This document shows, piece by piece, positions 36,101 to 48,024 of a stretch of DNA of 64,000 bases. Each line of letters opens with the position of its first letter. Positions within the stretch are counted from its first letter, which is position 1. Both the position numbers and the translations under genes were made by a program. Source of the stretch: Galbula dea (lineage: Eukaryota > Chordata > Aves > Piciformes > Galbulidae); NCBI GenBank assembly GCA_013399015.1, contig VWZX01008144.1:251400-315399 (forward strand), read 5' to 3'. The notes beneath the pieces were generated by a model. That model had not been told where the DNA came from. It saw nothing but the letters and a program-made list of their open reading frames with translations, and ran no database searches.

Positions 36101-36982
36101 GGGAGCTGCAGGGAAGAGTGTGTGTGTCAGAGAAACCCCTGGCTGCTCGCTGTGTTGTGCCAGCAATAGCGTGTAAAGCACTGTCTGTGCGAGAGGAATC
36201 GCGTGTCAAGTGCTCCCCAGGGCTGTGGGATCGCTGCTGCCTGCCTCCATTCCTTCCCTCCCAGCATGGGAGGCAAAGGCAGAGCAGCGGAAAGCCTGTG
36301 GAAGCGGCATCCTGGCAGAAGCCCTCCCACCAGGCAGGGAGGCACCAAAGGCTGCTGCCAGGGAAGGGCTGTGTCCCTTGGCACAGTGAAGACTGTCCCA
36401 AAACAGTGATGTGCTGCCAAAACCAGCCACCCCAGGATGGGGGAGGCAGTGGGATTCAGGGATAAGAACTGGGTCAGTCCTTTGAAGGCAGAAGTGTTGA
36501 AGCCAGTACACTTAGGCTCTACAGTGTTTCTGCTCTTGTCCTGTCCCTATTCTATTTATATCAGTCCCTGTCATGCATTTCAGGTAATTCCTGCTCTGTC
36601 ACGTTTGCCCCTGGCTAAGGGACAGTGGAGGTGAGGCACCGAGAGCTGGCGTGTGCGATCCACCCACGTTAATGGTGTCACTATCATTTCTCAAACTGCA
36701 CCCAAGAAGTCACACCATGTGTGGGCAGGCAGAAAAAATAGCTCTGGAGGGAGCTAATTGCACCATCTCCTGAATTGCACCTGTTGAAGGTCAATGAGTC
36801 CGCGGGTGGGAACTGACCTGGCAGCACGTGGCTTCGATTGAAAGACACGTGTAAGAAAGGACAGAGCTTTCCCCAGAGCAAAACAGCACTAGAGAGGATG
36901 GACTGGATTGTTCCAGCAGGGAAAGAGCAAAACCACACAGCCCAGAGTGCCTAAGTTGCCAGGCCTGTCATGGAACAAGGCT
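33162..36982. other. Intergenic DNA, no gene seen
   Basis: Moderately GC-rich sequence with many short open frames, none with a recognisable domain or convincing splice sites. A 13-base A run lies near 35,446. Nothing else stands out. Confidence 0.4.
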
Positions 36983-37140
36983 CAGTCAAAAATTTCGGTT
37001 GGAAGGTCTCTCTGGAGGTCCACAGTCCAGCCACCAGCTCCAAGCACAGCTGACTTCAACATCAGACCAGGTTGCCCTTGGCCAACTGAGAATGAAAATC
37101 TTCCAAGATGGAGATTTTTGAACCCTCACCAGTACTGCCT
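36983..37140 (-). mobile_element. CR1 LINE 3' end, old and diverged
   Basis: The block CGGTTGGAAGGTCTCTCTGG is followed by a region matching the 'caggttgccc' landmark and then 'cttccaagatggaga', in the order seen in minus-strand CR1 3' ends. Substitutions and small deletions are frequent, so it is older than the copy at 7.6 kb. Confidence 0.7.
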
Positions 37141-38047
37141 GGGAAATTTTATGTGTGCACATGATTAGCAGGACAGGTGCAGGCCAGGAATGGAAAAGGC
37201 AGAGGGAAAGATTTCAGCTGCAGAATTACCCAGCCCTTTCCACATACTCAAGCATTTAATTTTGTGCAAAGTTCCTGTGTTTTTGATGCCTCCTGCAGCT
37301 GGTTGTATGGGAAAGACCTACCAAAATCCTACTGAGGGTAAGCCACATGCTCATGTGTGTGGATGGAGCCAGGGAGGAGTGACTGTTCTTGCACAGAGAA
37401 AGCTGAGACATGTTGGGATGCACAAAGTTTTAAAGCTGATGGCAGATATCACCTTCAAGGTTACCTTACAAAAAGCATAGGGACAGAGAGAGACAGATGC
37501 ACTACGATCTTAGCTGTGTCCCCTTCTCCCTACCCCACAGAGCAGCTCTGGGGAAGCCTGTTAGCACTCATGTTGTCCCAGATAACTTAAACATTTGAAC
37601 AGTAGAAATGTCCTTGCTAGGACAATTAGCTGCCTGAAATAACCCAGCTGAATTCTCAGGAGCCAGGCTTATTTTGCTGGTCATTAAGAAAATCATCAAG
37701 ATCTTGCTGAAGAGAGACCATTTATCAGCCTGTTCAGGAGTTTACCCTGTGTCTCTAGAGCAGAAGCAGAAGCTGTGTCCTTTGTGCAGGAGGTACCTGG
37801 TTGCACACCTCGAACCGTAGCCTTCACACCAGGCAGGGTCTGACCACCTCATGGCTTAGAAGTGCTGCTCCGTGTCCAGCCACGCCCAGCCCCATCACAC
37901 CACCAACACCCCTCTGCGTTTGGCATCGGAAGGACCCACAGTGAATGCCAGCCTAGGAAGAGAGAGAAAGACAAACGCTGGCAGCAGCAACGGTGAGAGC
38001 AGGCTGCAGGCAGCAGGGCTTGCTCCAGAGTGGTAGGAGGTGGCAGG

Positions 38048-38073
38048 GGACAGGGACAGGGACAGGGACAGGG
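38048..38073. repeat. Short GGACAG hexamer repeat, about four copies
   Basis: The run GGACAGGGACAGGGACAGGG continues to GGGCAGGAGG; it is a small simple repeat inside otherwise unremarkable sequence. Confidence 0.8.
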
Positions 38074-39580
38074 CAGGAGGGAAGGAGAGGATGGCTGTCA
38101 GGCAGGCAGGAGCAGCAGGCAGCGGGTGGTTAATCAGCCGTCTGCTTCCGTGACTGAGCTCCACGTTTGCACTGAGGAGCTATGGAGAGGAGAAAACCTC
38201 TCGCTCATGAAAGAAACATCAGTGCTAATCGAATCAGGGTCCAGCCCAACAGCACGCAACAGGCCATGGCAGCTCATTCATATTTCATACTTTGCTCCAT
38301 TTCAGCAAGATAAAGGCCAACGCAAGAGGTGGAGGAGCCCTGCCCAGCATGGGTGTGACCAGGACCAGGAGTGGAGTCTGAGGAGAGGGGAACCGAGGGC
38401 TGAGCTGCACACAGACTGGGACCAGGGCATGGGAGGGTGGCTGGGACTTGGCAGTGAGTCAGTGATGTCCCCGGTGAGCTCGGTCAGGTAAGCTCTCACC
38501 AGCTTTTAGGTTCTGGCCTCTGAAAGTCAGCAAAGCAAGTGGGCTCTGTGGGGTTTTCCAACATCTCTTCCATGGCTGCTAGAAGCTTTTCTCGGCCCCT
38601 GGCTATGGGGCAGTTGCCCCCTAGCGATGCTAATGGTGGGTGGGAGCCCAGGGAGGTCTAAGCTGGTTATGGATGGCAAGATGAGAAGGCAGTACCCATG
38701 GCAGACAGTAACTAGTGTCTGGTTGACTCCCCAAAACATCTCTTTAGAGGTTTTGCCCTTATCTGTAAGATACTCCGAAGATCCTCCTGCTGTGGGGTGG
38801 GGGTGTGGGACTCCGACCCCACCAGCAGGCTGGACAGAGCTACTGCTGGTGTAGAAGAGGTATACTGCAGAAAGGCTTCTCAGCCTGTAGCAGGAGCTGA
38901 ACCACAGTCTCTGCTGCAACAGCGAAGGGATGTGAGCAGCTCTGTCCAGTTCTTTGCTGCAAAGCTCCCAGCAGGGATTGTAGAGGAAAACTTGTAGGGA
39001 AGGGAAGGCTGATGGAGCCCATGATCAAGGCTGATAAGCAGGAAGAGATGAAAACAGGATTAAAGGACAGGCAAGCTGAGAATTAGAGAGATGTGCACTC
39101 CTCTTGGAGCTCTGACCAGAGGGACAGAGAACCAAGGCAGGAAACTGCTGGTTTAGCTCCAGAGACTTGGCCCTTTACTGGTGCCCATCCCCAGCATGCC
39201 CAGACCAGCACACCAGTTGACAGCAGCTGGTGAGCCTGTCACTGGGAGAGCACACTGCCTTTCCCTGTGTTGGGTTTCTCTCCCAGTACACTCTCTCCTT
39301 TGGCCTTTCAATGGCTCAGGGATCCTGTATGGACAATAACTGGTTTTGGTGGAGATATTGCTGGTGCTGGCTCAGAGCAACCCAGGGGTATCTGCAGGAT
39401 ATTCCATCCATCTCACCACCCTTCTCTTCCTGTCCTTATACTCCTCTGAGCCCACTGATGTTGTCAGGGGAACAAAAAATTGCAGCGGTTCAGAGATTCT
39501 CACACAGTTCAGTGACAGCTGGTGGGTCCTGCCCTCCATGAAGCATGGCTTGGCCACAAGCCAGTTGTCCTGACTGCTCA

Positions 39581-39680
39581 GGCTCCCCCCCAAAAAGGCA
39601 CTGGCTGCCTGATGTGTCCAGACCTGTGGTGCAGGCTCCAGGAGCAGAGTCCAGCCAGATGCCAGTGAAAAATCTGGGGG
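39581..39680 (-). repeat. Inverted duplication, copy A (likely source)
   Basis: On the minus strand this reads CAGATTTTTCACTGGC..., then TGGACTCTGCTCCTGGAGCC, then TGCACCACAGGTCTGGACAC, ending in GCCAGTGCC and a G run. The same order appears on the plus strand at 40,688-40,790 with a few substitutions and an extra nine bases. Copy A has no CR1 sequence on either side, which suggests it is the original. Confidence 0.85.
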
Positions 39681-40687
39681 CCCCTGCACCCCCCTGCAGG
39701 CAGCAGATATTGTTGGCTCTCTAGGACTGCCTGCACTCCACCCTGCTTTCAGCCAGAAGCTTTCTGCTGGACTCCCCACAGTTTCCACCTGAAACTGGTG
39801 AGACACTTCAGCATCAAATAAAGAGGTCCAGAGGCATTCCCAGACACCTCCCCAGCTCTGTGGTGCCAGAATGGTCACTATCAGAGAAGATAACTCCTCA
39901 CTAGAGCAGACCTCTCCTATCCCAGGAAGATGCAGAGGCAGGAGTGTGGCTAATCCAGGCTTAGGTGTAACCAAGCTGAGCAGAAGCAGAGCAATGCCAC
40001 AACAGAGGAAGCAGAGGCTGGCAGGAGCAGTTGCTGAGAGTGTTGGCTGTTCAGGGATTGCCACAAGGCTGTGGCATTTCTCATCCTTCTCCCAGAGACA
40101 CAGAAGATGCTAAAATATTCTAGGCTAATGACCAAAAGGGTGAGACATTGATTGAACCCAGGCCTTCTAGGGTCCTGTAAAGCAGCATCCTGCACTGCTC
40201 AGCCTGAGCAGCAGTGTGCGGGCAGTAGGTCCTGTGGTGTAACCTGGGCACAAGGAGAGGTCTGGACTGGGAGACCACATGTAGCCTATGGCAGCAAGGG
40301 ACCCACTTGAGGGCAAACTCCATCTCCTGGAGGTGTCCCAAGGCATGACATCACTGTCTTGGCCCCCACAAGATGGTTTGCATCCCTGCCCCCACCCAAA
40401 AGGAAAGATACAGAAGCCACAACAGGGGAAAGAAAGGTTTGAGGCAAACAAGGAAAAATGCTAGAAATTTGCTGCACAGCTTCTCCAGATGGAGCCTTGC
40501 CTACCTTCACTTGCCATCACGTCTGTAAACTCACGACCCATCTGCCTAGGTCTGCTCTCTTGTTCTATGAATCATGGAATCATAGAATCATTTGGATTCA
40601 AAAAGGCTTCTAAGATCATCAAGTCCAACTGTCGACCCAACTCCCCCATGTCACTAAACCTTGTCATGAAATGCCATGTCTACATGT

Positions 40688-40790
40688 GCAGATTTTTCAG
40701 ATTTCTCACTAACATTTGCCTGGACTCTGCTTCTGGAGCCTGCACCACAGGTCTGGACACAGCATAGCCAGTGCCCTTTGTGGGGGGGCA
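40688..40790 (+). repeat. Inverted duplication, copy B, at the 5' end of the nested CR1
   Basis: This matches the reverse complement of 39,581-39,680 over almost its whole length, including TGGACTCTGCTTCTGGAGCC and TGCACCACAGGTCTGGACAC. It contains an apparent nine-base tandem duplication (GATTTTTCA, then GATTTCTCA) absent from copy A. It lies between the left part of the split older CR1 and the start of the younger CR1, so it was probably carried in with the latter. Confidence 0.85.
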
Positions 40791-41118
40791 GCCTTTCAGT
40801 ACCGAAAGGGGGGTTGCAAGATAGAAGGGGAGAGACTTTTCAGCTGCTCAGATTGCAACAGGACAAGGGGGAATGGATATAAACTGAAGGAGGGGAAATT
40901 TAGACTAGAGATTAGAAGGAGGCTCTTTACGTAGAGGGTGGTGGGGCACTGGAACAGGTTGCACAGAGAGGTTGTGGCTGCCCCATCCCTGGCAATGTTC
41001 AAGGCCATGGCAGGGGGATTGGACCTAGATCTTTAAGGTACCGCCAACCTGGGCCATTATATAAGATTGATATGATATGATATGATATGATATGATATGA
41101 TATGATCTATGATATGAT
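40791..41118 (+). mobile_element. Younger CR1 LINE nested in the older copy, with pentanucleotide tail
   Basis: From about 40,791 the plus strand reads CTTTCAGTACCGAAAGGGGG and then the CR1 3' region (AACAGGACAAGGGGGAATGG, GAACAGGTTGCACAGAGAGG, GTTGTGGCTGCCCC). It ends in GGGCCATTATATAAGATTGA and an ATATG-type pentamer tail (41,068-41,118, about ten units) instead of the usual octamers. Orientation is opposite to the host CR1. Confidence 0.88.
41068..41118. repeat. (ATATG)n pentanucleotide microsatellite at a CR1 tail
   Basis: About ten pentamers with one CTATG variant follow the nested CR1. The variant suggests the tract grew from the normal CTATG-containing tail. It is likely length-polymorphic. 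Confidence 0.9.
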
Positions 41119-41877
41119 ATGTTTTTTGAACACTTTCAGGGATGGTGATTCCACCACCTCCTGGGCAGCCTGGGCCAATACCTAACAACTCTTTCAGTGA
41201 AGAATTTTTTCCTGATATCCAAACTAAACCTCCCCTGGGGCAAATTGAGGGCATTTCCTCTTGTCCTATCACTAGTAACCCAGGAGAAGAGACCAACCTC
41301 CACCTCACTCCAGCCTCCTTTTGGGGACCTGCAAAGAGTGAGAAGGTCTCCCCTGAGCCTCCTTTTCTAAAAACTCAACAACCCCAGTTCCCTCAGCTGC
41401 TTCTCACAACACTTGTGCTCTAGACCCTTCAGCACCTTCCTTGCCCTTCCCTGGACACACTCCAGCACCTCAATATCCTTCTTGAAGTGAAAAGCCCAAA
41501 ACTGAACCCAGGATTGGAGGTGTGGCCTCCCCAGTGCCCAGCCCAGGAGGCCAAATCCCTGCCCTAGTCCTGCTGCCACACTAGTGCTGATCCAAGCCAG
41601 GATGCTCTTGGCCTTCTTGGCCACCTGGGCACTCTGCTGCCTCATCTTCAGCATGGGACATCCCAGGTCCTTCTCTGCTGGGCAGCTTTCCAGCCACTCT
41701 ACCCCAAGCCTGGAGCATTCCTGGGGTTGTTGTGACTCTGAGTGCAGGACTTAGTACTCGGCCTTGTTGAACCTCATCCCATTGGCTTCAGCTCATCCAA
41801 CCAGCCTGGTCAGATTCCTCTGTAGAGCTTCTGACCCTCCAGCAGGTTAACACTCTTGCCTAACTCAGTGTCAACAG

Positions 41878-41935
41878 ACTCACAGAATCATTTAGGTTGG
41901 AAAAGACTTCTAAGATCAAGTCCCTACCTCTAGCT
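41878..41935 (-). mobile_element. CR1 LINE 3' end stub
   Basis: The sequence ACTCACAGAATCATTTAGG, then TTGGAAAAGACTTCTAAGATC, is another CR1 3' terminus immediately right of the split older copy. It is either a separate insertion or a break in a larger composite. Confidence 0.75.
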
Positions 41936-44900
41936 CCCAGCACCTGCACAAAAACACGGGCTCAGCAAGAGACAGACACTTGGCAGAAGTGAGAGCTGTT
42001 GGCAGCCGCCACAGATGCCTCCTGTGGACACTGAACATCCTCTAAAAACTGGGAAATCTCATCCCAGCTGTAATGCTGCCCCTTGAAAGCCAGTCCCAGG
42101 TGCCAACCCTGTGTACTTCAAGCAGCATGTGCTGTTAAGTCACTTTCATCAACTGCTCTTAAATTCCCCACCTTGCAGTGCACTGGGATTTTAGAGAGGC
42201 TTGAAAAATAAGTGTGAATATAGACATGGTAGTAGGCTTGGAAAATCAAAGGAGAACAAGAGGATTGAGGACACAGGAGAAATGCAGCTGACACAGACCC
42301 ACTTGTCTTCCCAGGGGTGTTTCACCAGGCTGGCGGAGAACTGTAGGTGGACCAGGCATGATTAAGCCACTTGATTTCATCATTAATAGCTTGCTCACCA
42401 CCCCCAATGCCTCTCCCACAGTTATGGGGTAAGAGAAAAAAGTTTTTGCCGGGCAGTACCAGAACCCTGAGGCAGAGAAGGACCAGCAGCTTGGGGATGC
42501 TCAATGAGAGCAGGGTGGGCAAGGAGGGCTCTGCCCCGAGGGCAGGACTTGGTCCCTGTGTCAAAGAGGTAGTGTCACGGGCTTGGCTGCTAAAATGAGG
42601 ATGTGTAAAAGCTGAGGAAGAGATTTTGTCGGTGGCGGGAGCAGTCCCAGGGGAGGATCAAGCTGAAGGCACTGCTTTGCGAGGGCAGAGAGTCGGCGAC
42701 CGCAGCTGTCAGCACTGACGCTGGAGGGCTTATCACAGCACGAGGAGCTCCCAGCAGCTCACCACCAGCATTGCTCAGCCCAGCCACGTCCATCTGTCCA
42801 TCCCATCCTCCCGGAGGTGGGTGTCTCTGACAGGCACTCTGCAGAGAGAAAACAAAAACCCCGGCTCCCCCCAGCTCAGTGCCCCTCCTGACTGCCTGGG
42901 ATGCGTGTGCAGGGAATTTCAAAGAGGCTGCAACCGCTCTTCTCAGGAAGGAGCTCTGTCTTACTACCCTCTTGCAGACAATGCATTGTCCCCACCGCAG
43001 CTGTCCTCCTTGGGCGCTGCCTTGTTCAAAGGACAAAGACAGGAAGCTGAAACGTGGTGGAACCCGTGGTTATGAGTACCATGAGACACCCTCCCCACCA
43101 AGGATGCTTCACCACTTTGCCCATTGCCCTTAGCAGGCTTCAGGACCGGCCCAGGGGGGCTCAGGAGGATGGAAAAGGAAAGGTGGTGGGATACTTCCAG
43201 GGAGCAGCTGAAGCCACAATGCCGGGAGAGCAGGGGACAATAGTAAAGTATGAAAAATCAGAGCACATGAGCTACAAGTAGTCTTGGGGGCACTTTCCTT
43301 CAGGACAGTGTCTCAAGGTTCATTGCTAGTTTGAAGTAAAGCTTTGCCTACAGGGAGCTGTCACAGGTCTCTTTCCTGCCTTTTCCCGGACAGATAGAGA
43401 CACAAGCTGAGGCTGTCACTGTCGTGTCTGCGGGGGCATTGCTACATGACTCGCTCTTTCTCTGCTGTCATCTGTTTCCATAAAGCCTGGAGAAATGGGA
43501 GCTCCTCTGTGCTTGCTGTCCTCTCTCACGCTTGCCTGAAACCCACCAGTGCTCCAGGAAGAGGGATGCAGGACAGCTACAGGCTAGGGGAGGGGGAGGA
43601 AGGGGGGATGCTGCCTCAACTGCATTGACAAGCCCTTGTTCATAAAAGGTGAAAGGGCTGGAAATGTCTTGGAAAGCTGTATTATAGCATTTTAGTGCTT
43701 TGTGTACAGCATTTATCGATGAGATCTTCTACTTAGAGAGATTTCACTGCCTGAAAATTTCACAAGATCGAGCAGGACTGGTGAAAGCCATGTCCAGGTT
43801 GTCCTGTCCAACGTCTTGTTGATGGTGGGGTTCACACCTGTCACAGTTCACGTTGCCCCATGGCATTATGTCCCCCTCAGACTCCTCCAGACATATGGTG
43901 TGTCCTTGCTATGTATGGCTGGGGTCCTGGTAGCCTCTCCTGATTACAAGCCCTTCTGCTGCCTCCTGCCCCACCAGCAGCAGCCACCTGGGCTCTCAGA
44001 ATTGGTAATCCCAGGGCACTGCAAACACAAATGTCTGCTGGCACCTGAACAGACACTGTGTGGTCAAAGGACCTGGAGTGGTGAGATCTGAGCTTCTGGC
44101 TCGGTTGTGGGAACAGGACTCTGAAAGGACAAAGGAAAATGAGGCAGGGGACAGCTCTGAGAAGACTAACACTTCACTTCAGGCTGGGTGTCTTATCCCA
44201 GCAAAGTCCGAGAGAGGCTGTGCTGGGAGCCACAGGATATGCTTGTGCCTATTCCCTAAAGTATCATAGTGTTGATAAAGAAGTGAGGTGCCTGGAAAAG
44301 CAAGGGTTCAGGGACAAAGGTCATGTATTAATAAGAGCAAGGGATGGGGGGGTTTGTGTGGTGAAAGCATGTGCAGAAATGTGCCCATGGCCAGAGAAAG
44401 GGACATGCACCAGCAGGTCCCATCCTGTTTTCAAGTCTCTGAGCAGGAACAGATTTTGTTTATACTCAATAAGTCACCACCTCTAGTCATGAAAAGCCCT
44501 TTTCCACATCAAGCATGGCTTGCCCTGGACTCTTATTTCAGCTCCTACCCCACTCAGAGCTACGTTGCCTCTCCTGTCCTCCTCAGCTCCTCCCAGTTGC
44601 TCTTACTACCTCAGCTCTTCCCAAATTTTTCTGCCACATCCTAGTTCACTCAAATCTGTCTGAGTCACTCCGCTTTTCTCACCTTCCATTCCTCCACTCT
44701 CTCTTGAAGATCCCCATCACTTGCACAAGATGCTCCTGTACGATGCTAATATCTCTCAGCAGGGCTCAACAGCGGAAAAGCATTGATGGAGCCGGTGGGA
44801 CTTGTGTCTTCTCTGGATCATCTGGAGTCAAGGAAGCTGTTGTTCTGCCTGAGACCCTGCAGAGTCCAGAGACCCAGATATTTCCAGTTCCCCTGTACCC

Positions 44901-47485
44901 CAGCAGCAAGTCGCATCAAAGAGCACAACCCTTATTTAGGCCTTGTTTGAAGTTTGCTGCTAATTTTTGGTATGCATGCAGTGGTGTTTGGCTCATGCTT
45001 GCTCCCAGAATAAATGCTCATTGCATTGCTCTTAAATGATTGGAGACCTCCAATTTTAATCTTTTATTCATAATCTTCTTCCAGCTCAGATATAGAAAAA
45101 AACATGTAAATTCAAAACCTGTGAGAATTGAAAATTTCATAAGTGCTGCTGACCCTTCGCTGGCAGCTCTGAATGTGAGAGAAATAAAGGAATTGTAATG
45201 AGGAATCTTATCTTTTGATAACAGCTTTAGAGAAGCCCAGCATTAAGTGGGGTTTCATGCCTCCCTGCTGTGTATCCATGTGGGATGGGGTCAGTCCCAC
45301 TGAGCAGGGAGGTGTAAGCTCCTGCCTCTGCATCACCTCTTGCATCTCCATCTCCACCTCCTCTCCTTTGCCCTGAGAGGTAGAAGCTCTCTGGTGTCTC
45401 TGGAGCATGCCCTGCCTGTGTTGCAGCACACATTGGTCCCCAAGCTCATGCACTCACCAGTGCCCCAAAGCAAATCCATCTGCCTCTGTCACCCCATGCT
45501 CCTTCAGCTCCTGTCCAGGCACAAAACCCCTGCTCACCATTATCTGCACCACATGCCCTCACCTCTTCTCCTTGATCCACCCAGTTCATTTGCATGCTTC
45601 TCTGTGTTTGAGAAGGACATGTTAGCTGCTGAAAGCCAACCCATCCACGCTCTCCATCCTGCTGCCTACTCCCCACAGAGGCCACTTTTCAGGACAACTG
45701 TAGGGAGCATGGGAGGGCAGGGAGGAAATGAGGCATACAATGAGTAATAAGAAATCTATATGAATGAAAGGCTCTGGGATCAGGAAGATATCAGTGAGTG
45801 CCTGGGAACAATTTCACCTACTTTCAGCATCAGGAAAATTAAAATCTCTTACGTGTTGTGGCTCAGAGTCTAGATCAACAGGTGCCCATGCCTTTCCCCT
45901 TTTCACAGGTTTCCTAAGTGGTGTGCAAGCCCTTAGTCTTTTTAACTCTGTAAAAAAAATTCTTGCTGTTTTCTTTTTTCTCACTTACAAAATAAGCAGT
46001 GTGACATGTAGGGCAGGTGCTGCCAGCTTTGCACACAAGATTCTTCCTGCTACTTGCAGGTGGTCTGCAATTTCATTCTGGAAGGACCAGCAGAAGGAGG
46101 AGATTCAGCAACTGTGCAGTGGGACTTCCCAAGGGACAAATTGTGTTGCTATCTCGCTCTTGATGGTGACTTCCAAGGAGTGACCTATGGATACTTCAAA
46201 ACCCATTCAGAATTTAACCCATAACCCTTCCAAGGGTTAAAACAGCAGCTGTGGCTGATATTTCTATCTTACAGCAGATTATCCTGAGTAATTTGCTTGG
46301 ACATGATGCTAAATGACTGTGCTAAAAGCAGAGAGAGAAGGTGGTTGGGGAATACAGCCTTCCTTGGCAGACTAAGCTGGTATGTGATCAGACAGGAATC
46401 ATATCAGTAAATACGAAGCAGAGTTCACCATCTGTTAACACCATCCACAGAGTGCATCTGACCCCTGCAAACCTGCATAAAGTTGGCACAAACTGAGCCT
46501 GAGTGCAGAGCTAAGACGGGTGGCTCCATGAAGGGCTCTGCAGATGCACTGCAAGTCCAGACTGCCACCTCCAGGCACACAAAGCTTGCAGAGCCTCACT
46601 TGCTAATGCCACAGCCAAATTTGGCCTGGAGAGCTGTCAATGAAATGATTCAGAGATGACTTATTGGTAGCTTGGGGTAATATTGGGTGTGACTAGAAAA
46701 TAAAAGCTGTTCTGCTGGGGAAAGACCAGCTCCCAGTGGTGCCAGCTGGAATAAAAGTCTCTTGAGGGACATTTAAAAAGGTCTGAAAGTCCTGAGGGCT
46801 ATTTTGATACATGAAGAGGTTTATTTGCTGTTGTAGACAAGCCAGAGTTTCCAATCTCTCTCTTTGGATGAAAGAGTTTTCTTCTTGCCCAGGTCATTCC
46901 CCTGGATAGGTTCTGTAAGTCGTCTCCCTAAGGGTTTGCTCATGAGCTGGTTCCTCTCTCAGCCATCAGGATCCCTGGGTGCCAGCTCTGTCCCCAGCCT
47001 GGTCAGACCAGACACCCACTGCCTGTGGTGGGGCTCAGCTTTGGGAACACAGAGCAACGCATGAGGTCTGGGACGTGCTAGGAGGGATGTGGCACCTGGG
47101 ATGAGAGGGCTGCCCAGCACCGTGGGGGAGCCAGGCTGGCCATTCCTCACAGTGGGGATGTGGAGCAGGGCTGCACTGCCAGGGAATGGTCACCTCCATC
47201 CCTGTAAGGCTGCAAAGGCTGAGGGCACATGAGCAGCCAGTGACATGGACAGAGCCAACCGCACCCTGTGCTGTGGTGCCATTTTGGTCTTGTATGACAG
47301 GAAAAATATGTTTCTTTTCTGCTAATGCTGGTGGTGGTTTTGTCCCTGCAACTCATATGCTGGTAAATACTTCACTGGAGAGCAGCTGGAACTACAACTA
47401 AATGCCTACAGGAAGAGTTTTGCAAGCCCATGGAAGAGATACTTCAGCTCAGACTTTAGGGGGTGAGTGTCGAAGTTTTACTGGG
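41936..47485. other. Intergenic DNA downstream of EPHA8, no gene seen
   Basis: No exon is supported. An AT-rich, complex stretch at 45,040-45,230 contains TAATCTTTTATTCATAATC and similar motifs, and is the best enhancer-like candidate here. A 174-codon plus-strand frame at 44,515-45,039 resembles nothing known. Pyrimidine-rich DNA covers 45,340-45,560. Confidence 0.4.
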
Positions 47486-47590
47486 TTATTTTGTTGTTGG
47501 CTTTTTTGGTTTTGTTGGGGTTTTGTTGGTGGTGGTTTTGTTTAGTTGGTTTTGTTTGTTGGTTGGTTTTGGTTTTGGTTTGGTATTTTT
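47486..47590. repeat. Strand-asymmetric T/G-rich low-complexity tract
   Basis: About 105 bases composed almost only of T and G, with repeated TTTTGG/GGTTTTG words; one A interrupts near the middle. On the minus strand, the direction of EPHA8 transcription, it reads CCAAAAC-type sequence. It begins about 450 bases beyond the proposed EPHA8 polyadenylation site. Confidence 0.85.
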
Positions 47591-48024
47591 AAATCATTAA
47601 TTTACAGGAGAGGGTAATCTTGGGTCTGGGAAAAGCTGCAAGATACCTCCAGGGTTCAGGTGAGCCTCTGCACACAAGATATCTTCTTCATGAGATGCTC
47701 CTATACAGCAATGACTTGGGTTTGGGGAGGCTTCTCCCAGGCCACAGCACAGCAACTACACCCCCTCTGCCCCCCTTGGGACCCTCCAGTCAATCAGCCT
47801 CTTGGCCCATCCCCTCATTTGTGGGCCTATCCCACAGACACTCCTGCTCCCCAGGGAAGCATCTTTCACGTATTGAAGGCTTTTTGGAGTGGAGGAAGGT
47901 GCTGTCTAGCTGGGCAACCCAGTGCTGGCCCCTCTGTGCCCTCAAAGCAGCTGTGGATGCCCTCATGCTCTCTACATGTGGTGAAGCAGATTTGTGCAGG
48001 ACAGTGACAATAACAGACAAGTAG

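Larger units (their letters stand above)
37141..40563. other. Intergenic DNA, contains the source of an inverted duplication
   Basis: No gene is supported. A short GGACAG hexamer repeat lies at about 38,048-38,073. A 230-codon minus-strand open frame spans 39,372-40,064 without any family resemblance. Positions 39,581-39,680 are found again in inverted orientation at 40,688-40,790. Confidence 0.45.
40564..41875 (-). mobile_element. Older CR1 LINE split by a nested insertion
   Basis: The left part (40,564-40,687) is a CR1 3' end starting GGAATCATAGAATCATTTGG and running to GCCATGTCTACATG. The right part (from about 41,119 to 41,875) resumes at TTTTTTGAACACTTTCAGGG, the sequence that normally follows directly. 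Between them lie about 430 bases of foreign DNA. The outer element is therefore one CR1 copy on the minus strand, interrupted after it inserted. It has no intact frame. Confidence 0.85.
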
